Numbered from the stretch's first letter, positions 6,850-14,950 are shown. The stretch is DNA of 22,200 nucleotides from SIG672 sp045580325 (GCA_045580325.1 JAZNNR010000015.1:1-22200), one strand, 5' to 3'. Numbers and translations: made by a program. The notes: generated by a model not told the origin, from the sequence alone.

Positions 6850-6878
6850 AATTATATCATAATAAAAAAAATTTGTCA
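6850..6878 (-). promoter_or_regulatory. Promoter of the 63-aa gene
   Basis: Minus strand: TTGACA (6873-6878), 17-bp spacer, TATAAT (6850-6855), a perfect consensus. Start expected about 34 nt before the ATG. There is no terminator between the stop of the upstream gene (6948) and this promoter, so the small gene may also receive read-through. Confidence 0.9.
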
Positions 6879-6947
6879 ACCCCATAATACTTAATTGTTG
6901 AAAAAATAATGTTCTTCTTTGTTATTTGTATATTTTAAAAGAGTTGA

Positions 6948-8666
6948 TTAACTTTTAGGATCTTTGAAATGCATGTATGGTGTAATTTTGTCCCAAGTAC
7001 ATAAGTGTTCTGACTTTATGTATCTATCCATAAAAATTTCAAAAGATTCATGTGGCATTCTATATGAGAAACGGCTAGGATAATTTATAATAATAGCACC
7101 AGAAATACCCGATATATCATTCGAAGTTGCATCTATTACAACTTCGCCTATAGCTTTATTTTCTTTTAATGATGAGATGCTATATATTTCACAGATCCAA
7201 ACAAACTTGGGAAGCGGGATACTACTATAAATTTTCCACATCAATGAGCCGACAGAAAATTCAACAGAACGTTTTCTTCTAAAACTTCCTGCTCTAGCCA
7301 AAAGCAATCTGTATATTACTGGATTTTCTTTGCTTCCAAATGTAGTATAATCATTATTTTCAAAACTTTGTAACGCTTTTATTATTCCAAATGTTTTGTG
7401 CGATATAATATTCAAAGCAATCGGAGTAATGCCATAATCATCCAAAAACATTCTTTTTTCTAGAGGAGCAATAAGCGATTCAATTTCAAAGTCCTGAGAA
7501 TCCTCACCAATATTAAATATATGTGGTTTTGAATTTTGGGTTCTTTTCACAGACATTTCTGCATAAGGAGAGGCAGAATCATTCATTACTATATAGCTAC
7601 TGTGGAGGTCTGCTATATCTAAAAAATAATTCTTCCCTCGTTTAATGGGGGAAATATTCAAATTGTTTGAGATACTAAAATCATTCGGAATACATAAATT
7701 TTTAGATATACCTATAGCCACAATCGAATGACGCACATCTTCTTGCCCTAAATTTAAGCTTACAGCAACAGGAATGGCAGAATCTATATAATGATGCATC
7801 GTTCTTTTCCCTAGGATTTTATCCTTGCTCTCAAAAAAACCATATAATACAGGATAAAAATTCAGTTTCATAAGAATATGCGATACAGATGGATAAGTTA
7901 ATCCTTTACTAGGCATAGCTCGTTCAAAAGATAATTCCTTCTCAAATTCAATCAAATCACTAGGAACTATGCGCCGATAAGAACTGTAACGATTGCTAAA
8001 ATATTCCAGAAGGTGAATGAGCGTTGTTTCTGAACAAGTTATAACCTCCCCATCCTGCATCATGTAAGGAAACGCAGACAATTCCATTCTTTTACCAAAC
8101 ATAGTTACCTTATATGAAGCAGTGCATATATAATCGTTGCGCCATTTTTCAAATGCATCAGGTTTTAGAAGCATTTGACCTATAATATTTTCTGATTCAG
8201 GTGCCGGTCTTATAACGCATGTACCAATTAATGCTCGACTTAGTTCCTCTTCACTTTTTTCAAAAAGCTCTTCGCAAAAATCGGGAATGTCTAGAAAAAA
8301 CAATCTTTGACAATATCGGCTGAGCGAAAAATGTTTTGATGAGAAATATGAGCTATAACTATCTTGATATATACGATTAATGTGAAATTTCTCTGTTACT
8401 ATCACAAAAGGGGTTCCATGATCCGGATCTTTTCTAAAAAACATCTCGAAAAGAATGTCGCGAAAAATACTTGTCGCCTTGGTCTTTACGGATCTGTCGA
8501 TTTCTTTTTTTGCTTCTTTTACAGATGTATAATTTTTTTCCAAAATATCAGCCGTTGCAGCATATATATCATTTTCTGTTTTGATTTCTTTTATCTCTGG
8601 CTCGAAAATTTCTGTGGAAAAAATTTCATTATTGAGCATATCACCATCGTACATATCTGTATTCAT
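6948..8666 (-). CDS. Predicted papain/C39-like cysteine peptidase-fold protein, unknown role
   Basis: A 572-aa protein with no firm family name. The middle looks like a papain/C39-like cysteine peptidase: Q204 seven residues before C211 (MMQDGEVITCSETTL), H313 in RHSIVAIG, and D363 in VMNDSASPY fit oxyanion Gln, nucleophile Cys, His and Asp in the correct order. An upstream IGTCVIRPAPESENIIGQMLL segment is, from memory, a motif found with this fold in other unannotated proteins. Residues 1-150 and 390-572 match nothing I recognise. No signal peptide, so cytosolic. The start at 8666 is chosen for AAAGGA (8676-8681) 9 nt upstream; a TTG at 8684 is in frame but poorer. It overlaps the end of the 207-aa gene by 26 bp, indicating translational coupling. 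Peptidase activity is inferred from residue pattern only. Confidence 0.75.
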   Translation of the reverse strand: MNTDMYDGDMLNNEIFSTEIFEPEIKEIKTENDIYAATADILEKNYTSVKEAKKEIDRSVKTKATSIFRDILFEMFFRKDPDHGTPFVIVTEKFHINRIYQDSYSSYFSSKHFSLSRYCQRLFFLDIPDFCEELFEKSEEELSRALIGTCVIRPAPESENIIGQMLLKPDAFEKWRNDYICTASYKVTMFGKRMELSAFPYMMQDGEVITCSETTLIHLLEYFSNRYSSYRRIVPSDLIEFEKELSFERAMPSKGLTYPSVSHILMKLNFYPVLYGFFESKDKILGKRTMHHYIDSAIPVAVSLNLGQEDVRHSIVAIGISKNLCIPNDFSISNNLNISPIKRGKNYFLDIADLHSSYIVMNDSASPYAEMSVKRTQNSKPHIFNIGEDSQDFEIESLIAPLEKRMFLDDYGITPIALNIISHKTFGIIKALQSFENNDYTTFGSKENPVIYRLLLARAGSFRRKRSVEFSVGSLMWKIYSSIPLPKFVWICEIYSISSLKENKAIGEVVIDATSNDISGISGAIIINYPSRFSYRMPHESFEIFMDRYIKSEHLCTWDKITPYMHFKDPKS

Positions 8667-9264
8667 TTGCCTCGTTCCTTTCAAGAATGTGTTTGCTTTC
8701 CAAACTATTCAAAGATTTTAATATATCTGCTTTTTTTATCCTGCACATATCTTTGCGACGATATTTACATTCCACATCCAAATTATCACAATAGCGGTCT
8801 ACTAAAAACTTGGGTTCAAAATCCTCTTCAACATGATATTTGTTGTGATCTCTAATGTAAAGTTCAACAGCAATTGTATACACACACCATTCTTTGTCGG
8901 TTATTAGGTGTATACTAACAGCTATATGAGGTAACAAAACTTTTGCAATAGCAGTGACAATTGAAGAATCTTCCGAACTAGTCGAAATAAGTTTTATAAT
9001 TGTGGCGAATAAATTTCCCTTTATATTTTCTACAATTTGGGCTACAGAAACATAAATAGGGGTATTAAACACTCTAAACCTATTAGGTTTGTCGTCTGTT
9101 TTTGCGTTTGAATGTGCTACTAACTCTTCGTTGACAATTGTACACTCTCCATTTCCATCCATTTTTTCTAATTCTTCGATAAATTGCACCTTATCTAATC
9201 CTAAAAAATCAATATTTTCCAAAGCATTTAATATATCCGTGCTGTTAAATGTAGTAGCATTCAT
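8641..9264 (-). CDS. Hypothetical protein, 207 aa, partner of the peptidase-like protein
   Basis: Not recognised. First gene of a two-gene unit: promoter at 9313-9341, strong GGAGG (9274-9278) 9 nt before the ATG, and a 26-bp overlap with the next gene. The N-terminal part is acidic with short helices. A central stretch (about residues 85-130) is hydrophobic and amphipathic but not clearly membrane-spanning. The basic C-terminal end (about 165-206, KKADILKSLNSLESKHILERNEANEYRYVRW in two halves) resembles the recognition helix and wing of a winged-helix domain. It could be a sensor or inhibitor of the peptidase-like protein; that is inference from gene order. Confidence 0.7.
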   Translation of the reverse strand: MNATTFNSTDILNALENIDFLGLDKVQFIEELEKMDGNGECTIVNEELVAHSNAKTDDKPNRFRVFNTPIYVSVAQIVENIKGNLFATIIKLISTSSEDSSIVTAIAKVLLPHIAVSIHLITDKEWCVYTIAVELYIRDHNKYHVEEDFEPKFLVDRYCDNLDVECKYRRKDMCRIKKADILKSLNSLESKHILERNEANEYRYVRW

Positions 9265-9312
9265 AAATTCGTTCCTCCATCAGTTGTTTGGTCAAATTGA
9301 TTTTTTCATTTA

Positions 9313-9341
9313 ATTATACCACATTCGACAAAATTTGTCAA
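9313..9341 (-). promoter_or_regulatory. Promoter of the 207-aa / peptidase-like pair
   Basis: Minus strand: TTGACA (9336-9341), 17-bp spacer ending TGTGG, TATAAT (9313-9318), a perfect consensus. It makes this pair independent of the DUF262 operon upstream. Confidence 0.9.
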
Positions 9342-9462
9342 TCACATTATAACAGAGTTACAGAATCGCAATTTATGCATCATACCCATGAAGCCCCTTG
9401 TCTCTGACAAAATGCTACGCAATTGAAATTCGAGATATCCTACACTTCAGTTAAATATTTTA

Positions 9463-9508
9463 TGGGGCTAAGTCAAAAGCTTTTAATTAAGCTGATGGCT
9501 TAGCCCCA
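9463..9508 (-). terminator. Hairpin ending the XRE-HipA-DUF262 operon
   Basis: TGGGGCTAAG (9463-9472) pairs with CTTAGCCCCA (9499-9508), with inner AGCTT/AAGCT pairs. It lies 52 bp after the last stop codon of the operon. The minus-strand tail (TAAAATATTTAA) is not a clean U-tract, so it may be a weak terminator or an RNA-stabilising hairpin. The remainder of 9342-9559 shows nothing recognisable. Confidence 0.55.
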
Positions 9509-9559
9509 CGTGTTAATGCTAACAACTAGTTACAAAAAATACCTATACCAAGATTTAAA

Positions 9560-11533
9560 TTATTTAATCATTTTACTTCCTTCTGTATCTATAGGACGTT
9601 TTCCTTTTAACAAGTAGCAATACGAACGATCGGCGGGAATTGCAATATATTTTGAAGAACAATTAAACAACAAGTTCTCTTCTTTTATCAATCTATATTG
9701 CCAATTTTCCATATTGTTTGGTTTCTCGAAATTCTCGATAATTTCATCGTAAGTCTGAGATATAAGTTTAATAACAAGTTCTTTAAAATACTGCTTGTAC
9801 TCTACTTTGCCAATAAAATATTCGATTTCTCTGTATGTAGGAAAGAGTTTTCTTTTATCCGATTCTCCTGCGTACCAATATGACCACCAATAATCGTAGT
9901 ATTGATATTTGCCGGCTACAGATATTGTGAGCATAGAACGTCTTAATTTGTCAAACTCCAAATTTGTATTATCAAGCTCTTTATTAAAGTATGTGTTAAA
10001 TACAGCTTGAACTTTTGATAGTAATTCGAAGTCAATTTCATCCGCATTCTGTACAAAATTCGAACATTCTAAAGCAAAAGTTATTCTTCCCCTTAAGAGC
10101 TCATTGTCTTCAGTTTTGAAAATCAATTCCTTCCGTTCTGGCTTTTCAGAAATTATTTGTGCCTTGAGTATCTCTTCTTTTACTTGATCTCTTGCAAATG
10201 ACGAAGAAATCGTTTTCTCTTTCAAAAAGCTATAAATGTCACTGCAACCGTTTGCCAACTCGGAAATTAAATTTATAGCTCCATAGAAAGCTTCAGGACT
10301 TCTAACAATATCAGTTCTTTTTCCGTCTGGTGTAAGGTCTGCTCGGGAAATTATATTTCGAATTACTCTCATCCACTCCGAATATTTTTGTTGATCAATA
10401 TCCTTATTTCTTAGTAAATATTCAGTTTGCGCGTAAAACAATACTTTATGTGTATATGAGGTGTTATTTCCCATCAAAACTTGATATAGCAAATTACCTT
10501 CTGGTGTGTGTCTCCACATATCTATGGTCAATATGGGCAAGCTTTCCGAATTACAAAGATGACAATACAAAGAATAAGCAGAATAAAGATAGTCAAATGT
10601 ATCTCTATTGATATATTTAATCAAATCTCTATCCGAGTTATTATCATTTAATCTTCGGATAACATCTATACGTTCCGAACCTTTTAATATCTGTCCCGTT
10701 GCCATTTTTATCATAACTACAGTTGTGATAAAATTCATATGTGCATTATCAACAGAATTATTTTTCTTAAATTTATTCCATAAAAAATCGGTCCATTCCC
10801 CATCGATCTTATACGAAAATTTGTCAGCTTCTGTACGGCTTTCTTCCCAGGTTTCTTTTGTCGACTTGTCTTGGATTTCTGCCTTTAAATTTTCAAACGA
10901 TGTGAGCAGTCTTCCTCGAGCATTCATTTTTATGTACAGATCGTCAGACAATCCAAAATTCTCTAGTATCAAAAGATGAAATACAACGTTTTTTCTATCT
11001 GTTAATGCAACCCAGAGCTCGTCCACATCCGAAAAGAGACTATGTATTATGTCTATTGTTTTCAGCATTGCTCGAATTGTGGAATCATATTTCCAAGATA
11101 TGAAAAACCACTTTGAATCAAGAATTTGGTTACTTATCAAATTATACGCATCATCTAATACCGTACAGTTTTCAACAAGAGCCTCACAAAAACGTCTTGA
11201 TGACAGCCTTGTTTCATAAGAAAACCTTTTAAGAATTTCCTTGCATTCTTGGTGGCTTCCCTCTTTTACAAAGGCATACCAATGAAGAAGAAAAAGGGTG
11301 GTAAGTCTTTGCTGTCCATCTAGCGGTAAAAACACATCGTCTTCAACGTTACCATAGATAAAATCCAAATTAATAGTTGAGTTGCCGACAATATTGTCTT
11401 TTAATGCCTTTAAAAAGTTCTCACAAATACTGGTATTTCTTTCCCTTCCCTGAGCATAGTCTCTTTGAATAATGGGTATTTTTACTTTGTATTTTTCTAC
11501 CAACTTATAAAATGAATATATATCATTATTCAT
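9560..11533 (-). CDS. DUF262 protein (GmrSD-like, ParB/Srx fold), second of the pair
   Basis: A 657-aa DUF262 protein. DUF262 is the nucleotide-binding/nuclease-like N-terminal fold of GmrSD type IV restriction enzymes and of SspE. Visible signatures: IPIIQRDYAQGR (19-30), LDGQQRLTTLFLLHWY (71-86, with the family DGQQR at 72-76) and KMNARGRLLTSFENLKAEI (203-221). The C-terminal ~400 residues are alpha-helical, with no clear HNH motif that I could see, unlike its neighbour. The ATG shares one base with the stop of the upstream gene (TAATG), and a perfect GGAGGTGA (11541-11548) lies 7 nt upstream, so expression is tightly coupled. Last gene of the four-gene operon. Anti-phage restriction is the most likely role, inferred from family and context; whether it cuts DNA itself or supplies the NTPase is open. 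Confidence 0.88.
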   Translation of the reverse strand: MNNDIYSFYKLVEKYKVKIPIIQRDYAQGRERNTSICENFLKALKDNIVGNSTINLDFIYGNVEDDVFLPLDGQQRLTTLFLLHWYAFVKEGSHQECKEILKRFSYETRLSSRRFCEALVENCTVLDDAYNLISNQILDSKWFFISWKYDSTIRAMLKTIDIIHSLFSDVDELWVALTDRKNVVFHLLILENFGLSDDLYIKMNARGRLLTSFENLKAEIQDKSTKETWEESRTEADKFSYKIDGEWTDFLWNKFKKNNSVDNAHMNFITTVVMIKMATGQILKGSERIDVIRRLNDNNSDRDLIKYINRDTFDYLYSAYSLYCHLCNSESLPILTIDMWRHTPEGNLLYQVLMGNNTSYTHKVLFYAQTEYLLRNKDIDQQKYSEWMRVIRNIISRADLTPDGKRTDIVRSPEAFYGAINLISELANGCSDIYSFLKEKTISSSFARDQVKEEILKAQIISEKPERKELIFKTEDNELLRGRITFALECSNFVQNADEIDFELLSKVQAVFNTYFNKELDNTNLEFDKLRRSMLTISVAGKYQYYDYWWSYWYAGESDKRKLFPTYREIEYFIGKVEYKQYFKELVIKLISQTYDEIIENFEKPNNMENWQYRLIKEENLLFNCSSKYIAIPADRSYCYLLKGKRPIDTEGSKMIK

Positions 11534-13236
11534 TACTTAGTCACCTCCAAATAATTCTTAAGGACACGAACAAGATCTAATTCATATTTTTCTCGATCAT
11601 CCTGTGTCCAAAACGATATCTTAGGTGGGTAATCACTGAAATATTTCAGAAAAACATTTTTTGTACAAATAGGAACAAATCCGCCCTCTTTATCAAGATC
11701 AATTATACATTTTCGTTTCAAAGGGAATACTGCATTTTTATAACCCTTATTTGTTTTCTCATCCAATAATGCTAAATTTGAAACACCATCAACATCATCA
11801 TTGTCATTCATATATTTATTAAAGTGTTCTGTCACTTCATCGAAAAGGACAACAAATAAATCTTCGTTGGTATATGATTCTTTTTCAAGCATTTCATCAA
11901 GTTTTTCGATCAACAAAGGCCCCTCGGACTGCTCTTGATCAATATAACATTTTACATCTGAAATCCATTCTTTTCTATTAATCAGTGGAATTGAACTAGA
12001 ATCCTTTCGTGAAGCTATATGTTCAATATTCCACTTTTTCAACTTAAAATCATCAAAAGGAAAATACGAGGAGTCATGTTCATTCTGTAACATTGTCAAA
12101 ATATTGTATAATAACAGAACTCCCTTAGTATGTTTATTCTCATAATCCAAATCAAATAAGTTTTGATGCCTATAATAATTTTTAATTTTGGAATCAATAT
12201 ACGCAATAAACTCGCTTTTTTTCAAAATGGAAGATTGCTGATACAACTCCTTAACCGTAGATATCTTGACCGTTAGAATAAAACCGATTTTATGATATAA
12301 TTCCCTTTCACTAAACCACTCATTGAATCTTTGATAATAAGCTTGAATCTCTTCCCAATACTTATTCATTTCATTTTCAGACTTTCCGGCTAGTTTAGCA
12401 TAGAAAAATCTAAATGTAGAATACTGATCGGTATCCCCTGTATCATTCATCAAATGAAATATGTATTCAATTCTATTATCATCTTTTTGCTCATCGCTCA
12501 AGAAATACCACAATTTATTATTTTGAAGAGCAGTCTCAATACCATCCCATTCATTTGCAATTTCTATTTGACGCAATCTCAACAATTTCATACCATTTTC
12601 ATCTATGGACCTGAAATTGGAACTGTTTAAGAAAAGTGCCTTAATAAGTTCGGCATTCGTCAAACTGATCTTGCCAATATTCAATCTTGTGAAAACAGTA
12701 ATCGGATTATCTTCAGAAGTTTCATACCATATAACTTTTGTATGAAATTTCATCTTTGAACGATAATCATTTTTATCAAATGTGGGATTTTGTTCTTTTT
12801 CTTCGAACCAATGTTCAATCGTTTTGTAAGCCTGATGTATATAAAAATAATCAATATATTCGTTATTCTCTTCTTCAGGATTCAATAAAAATTCTTTTGA
12901 TCCTTTTCTGGTTTGATAATCCATAGAGAACAACTTATCCTGCTTTTTTACAACATAATCTTGATTCAGAAGGTGTAAAATCAAATATACCGTAGTCAAA
13001 CGCTGCTGACCGTCGATCACCTCGTATTCATTCTCACCTTTTTGCTTGACAACAATTGGTTGTAAACAATACCATGTCTTCTCTGTATCATTTACTTCGC
13101 GAGGAGTAAATTCATTGATATCATTCAACAAATCTATTACTTCCTGCTCCGTCCATCTATAGCCTCTTTGATAGGCAGGAATATAAAATGAATACTGTGA
13201 TAATTCATTTAATGTTTTTAATTCTATGCTATTCAT
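11533..13236 (-). CDS. DUF262 protein with DUF1524 (HNH-like) C-terminal domain
   Basis: A 567-aa GmrSD/SspE-like protein. N-terminal DUF262 motifs: YIPAYQRGYRW (18-28), VIDGQQRLTTVYLILHLL (73-90) and FTRLNIGKISLTNAELIKA (182-200). The C-terminal end carries a DUF1524-type HNH pattern: WNIEHIASRK (402-411, E405/H406), SNLALL (486-491, N487), then KTNKGYKNAVFPLKRK (N496, N501, K507, K509). In this family DUF262 binds and hydrolyses nucleotide and DUF1524 cleaves DNA, usually in response to modified phage DNA. Its ATG overlaps the HipA-like stop codon (ATGA). The ribosome binding site is a weak AGAGAG, suggesting dependence on translation of the upstream gene. The AT-rich sequence and mobile context point to horizontal transfer. 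Confidence 0.9.
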   Translation of the reverse strand: MNSIELKTLNELSQYSFYIPAYQRGYRWTEQEVIDLLNDINEFTPREVNDTEKTWYCLQPIVVKQKGENEYEVIDGQQRLTTVYLILHLLNQDYVVKKQDKLFSMDYQTRKGSKEFLLNPEEENNEYIDYFYIHQAYKTIEHWFEEKEQNPTFDKNDYRSKMKFHTKVIWYETSEDNPITVFTRLNIGKISLTNAELIKALFLNSSNFRSIDENGMKLLRLRQIEIANEWDGIETALQNNKLWYFLSDEQKDDNRIEYIFHLMNDTGDTDQYSTFRFFYAKLAGKSENEMNKYWEEIQAYYQRFNEWFSERELYHKIGFILTVKISTVKELYQQSSILKKSEFIAYIDSKIKNYYRHQNLFDLDYENKHTKGVLLLYNILTMLQNEHDSSYFPFDDFKLKKWNIEHIASRKDSSSIPLINRKEWISDVKCYIDQEQSEGPLLIEKLDEMLEKESYTNEDLFVVLFDEVTEHFNKYMNDNDDVDGVSNLALLDEKTNKGYKNAVFPLKRKCIIDLDKEGGFVPICTKNVFLKYFSDYPPKISFWTQDDREKYELDLVRVLKNYLEVTK

Positions 13237-14303
13237 TTCACATCTCTCTTTCCTGTATCTGTAATGGATATCAATTCATATCTTTTCACAACCAAATCAA
13301 CAACAACTTGTGTCTTGACTTTCATTTTAAGTTTATCAACCACATTGCGCACAATTTCTTCGGTAACTTCAGGGATATAGGCGCGGTAGGTTGGATACTT
13401 CTCCACGAGTTCATTAAATATTGAAATCAGCATATCCTTTGTTCCAGGCTTGGATGGATATCCACGTGAGATCAGCGCCATGTTATTATCGTAGTTTGGT
13501 GCGAATCCAACAAGTTCTCCTGTTTGAGTATCACGCAAAAGTCCGAAGTTGTTGGTATGTCTATCAGGGTTTGCACAGATAGTATCCATAAAGATCATTC
13601 TGATATAATCCGGAATAGCCTTGGGGCAAATCTTTTCGAGCGCCTTAACTACATCAGCATAGTTTTCGTTGTCCCCCATAAAGGTAGATGCAGGTTCAAA
13701 GTTAACGCTTGCAGCATCTGTAAAGTCAAGAGACTTTATGCACCCGTCTCCGCGTTCATAGACTGCCATATTCATACCGAGGGCTTTTCCTAATTCATAT
13801 ACAAACAATTCGGAAAACATCTCATCGTGTGTTGCCTTCTTATACATCCACCACTTGCCCTCGCGGAGCTTCCAACACTTCTCAAAGCTTCCCACGTTAG
13901 TAAGCTCGGGGGTCTTGGAACGCTTACTGTTGGCAGCCTTGTTAAAGCTATCGTAGTTTCCTTTCAAAGCGAGATTGGAGAAGTAGTCGTCCGAGAATTT
14001 AACATCGTTATATGTCAAATTTGAGCCAATCGTGCGTATCCAATAATTGTCCGTTATGGTTGCTCCATTGACGTGAATAACGGTAGAAATATCATCCTTT
14101 TCTACCAAGCGCAATGCTTTTTTCAAAAGGCGAGAATTAGCTCTATGGCTATCAATCGCACGGGTTTCCAACCAAAGATCTGCGTTCTGAATTTTCTTCA
14201 AATATAGAGGAAGCAAAGCTTCATTAACAACGGACAGTTTGTTGTCCTGCCAAATAGCAACAAGAGTATTTCCACTTAATATCTCATAATTTCTATTAGC
14301 CAT
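13233..14303 (-). CDS. HipA-like serine/threonine kinase-fold protein
   Basis: A 356-aa protein with the HipA/CtkA-type kinase core. Features: WWMYKKAT (151-158, candidate ATP-anchoring K155/K156), a helix with E162/E165, the catalytic loop NPDRHTNNFG (245-254, catalytic D247, metal-binding N251/N252), and the metal-binding YDNN (271-274, D272). All key residues are present, so it is probably active. HipA phosphorylates GltX in E. coli; related kinases have other targets, so the substrate here is unknown. The N-terminal ~130 residues are not the usual HipA N-terminal couple domain. The start at 14303 is set by AGGAGG (14313-14318) 9 nt upstream, giving an 8-nt overlap with the XRE gene; an ATG at 14327 is in frame but less likely. 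The first 24 codons upstream of the chosen start overlap the regulator in another frame. Confidence 0.88.
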   Translation of the reverse strand: MANRNYEILSGNTLVAIWQDNKLSVVNEALLPLYLKKIQNADLWLETRAIDSHRANSRLLKKALRLVEKDDISTVIHVNGATITDNYWIRTIGSNLTYNDVKFSDDYFSNLALKGNYDSFNKAANSKRSKTPELTNVGSFEKCWKLREGKWWMYKKATHDEMFSELFVYELGKALGMNMAVYERGDGCIKSLDFTDAASVNFEPASTFMGDNENYADVVKALEKICPKAIPDYIRMIFMDTICANPDRHTNNFGLLRDTQTGELVGFAPNYDNNMALISRGYPSKPGTKDMLISIFNELVEKYPTYRAYIPEVTEEIVRNVVDKLKMKVKTQVVVDLVVKRYELISITDTGKRDVK

Positions 14304-14529
14304 TTGTCTCGCCCTCCTTCTCATCATTTTCGGGTATAAATTCCATTATATCGTCAAGTGTACAGTTAAGTGCTTTGCATATCTTGCCAAGCACCTCAAC
14401 CGTTACGTTGTTCCCTGCACTCATCTTGCTGATCGTAAAATTACTGATACCGGCAAGTTGCGCAAGTTCCTTCTTTTTCATGTCTCTATCGATTAGTAAT
14501 TTCCAAAGTTTCTTATAGCTAACAGCCAT
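14296..14529 (-). CDS. XRE-family transcription regulator (HipB-like)
   Basis: A 77-aa protein that is almost only a Cro/C1-type helix-turn-helix: MKKKELAQLAGISNFTISKM (about 17-36) contains the two recognition helices, followed by the helix TVEVLGKICKALNCTLDDIM typical of the family. The ATG at 14529 has GAGGTG (14534-14539) only 4 nt upstream; a TTG at 14541 in frame is less likely. First gene of the operon, with the HipA-like gene overlapping its last codons. By analogy with HipB it probably represses its own promoter (two GATATAA direct repeats lie across and just after the -10) and may bind and restrain the kinase. Confidence 0.9.
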   Translation of the reverse strand: MAVSYKKLWKLLIDRDMKKKELAQLAGISNFTISKMSAGNNVTVEVLGKICKALNCTLDDIMEFIPENDEKEGETNG

Positions 14530-14566
14530 TTTGCACCTCAAAATAGTATATGCATTTTATATCTAC

Positions 14567-14595
14567 ATTATATCACATACCATTATTGTTGTCAA
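14567..14595 (-). promoter_or_regulatory. Promoter of the XRE-HipA-DUF262-DUF262 operon
   Basis: Minus strand: TTGACA (14590-14595), 17-bp spacer, TATAAT (14567-14572), a perfect consensus. A GATATAA motif overlaps the -10 and is repeated 11 bp downstream, a possible operator for the operon's own XRE regulator. Confidence 0.9.
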
Positions 14596-14694
14596 TAAAT
14601 AATTTAGCGATTGCAAAAATAATTGTCTTTTCAATAACTGCAAAAACATTTTTTCGACGATTATCTACATTAACTTACATTAACTTGTGTCTTT

Positions 14695-14731
14695 AGTTCA
14701 AAGTAAGGTGCAAATCACCTTACTTTGAACT
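14695..14731. repeat. Perfect 16-bp inverted repeat at the right end of the island
   Basis: AGTTCAAAGTAAGGTG and CACCTTACTTTGAACT flank a 5-bp centre (CAAAT). There is no T-tract on either side, so it is not an ordinary terminator. It sits 13 bp upstream of an outward promoter and about 100 bp from the operon promoter. It may be an operator, a protein-binding site for excision, or a cruciform-forming site such as a single-strand origin or recombinase target. Confidence 0.8.
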
Positions 14732-14743
14732 GAAAATTTACAC

Positions 14744-14772
14744 TTGACAATATAATAAAAATAGGATATACT
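14744..14772 (+). promoter_or_regulatory. Outward promoter at the right end of the island
   Basis: Plus strand: TTGACA (14744-14749), 17-bp spacer, TATACT (14767-14772). No convincing gene follows; transcription would cross the iterons and attR and stop at the terminator at 15021-15050. In an excised circle it would point across attP towards the integrase. A stray AGGAGGT at about 14857-14863 has no usable start codon after it. Confidence 0.75.
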
Positions 14773-14877
14773 ATATACAGTCAGAATCCTCACAACACTC
14801 AAAGTACATATTTTTTGATGCATAGGTTTGGTGCATATCATTTCAAGTTATGCACAGGAGGTACCATTCGAAGACCG

Positions 14878-14950
14878 ACGATATTTGCTAAAAAGTATAC
14901 GATATTCCCTTTTAGCAAACGATATTTGCTTTTAAGCTACGATATTCGCT
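14878..14950 (+). repeat. Four direct repeats with 20-bp period next to attR
   Basis: ACGATATTTGCT or close variants occur at 14878-14889, 14899-14910 (ACGATATTCCCT), 14919-14930 and 14939-14950 (ACGATATTCGCT). Starts are 21, 20 and 20 bp apart, two helical turns, so all face the same side. The first two units also carry a 10-bp inverted repeat (TTTGCTAAAA, 14884-14893, with TTTTAGCAAA, 14910-14919). Being 23 bp from attR, they are best read as integrase arm-type or excisionase sites. Confidence 0.78.

Noticed and set aside
8364..8855. 163-aa plus-strand frame inside the peptidase-like pair
   Set aside because: Antisense to two coding genes, Cys/Phe/Tyr-rich composition typical of a shadow frame, and no ribosome binding site.
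9560..13236. Calling the DUF262 pair a standard GmrS/GmrD two-subunit enzyme
   Set aside because: Both proteins carry the DUF262 core, whereas GmrS and GmrD split DUF262 and DUF1524 between subunits; only one has an HNH-like end here.
14695..14731. Palindrome as an intrinsic terminator
   Set aside because: No T-tract on either strand and no gene ends near it.
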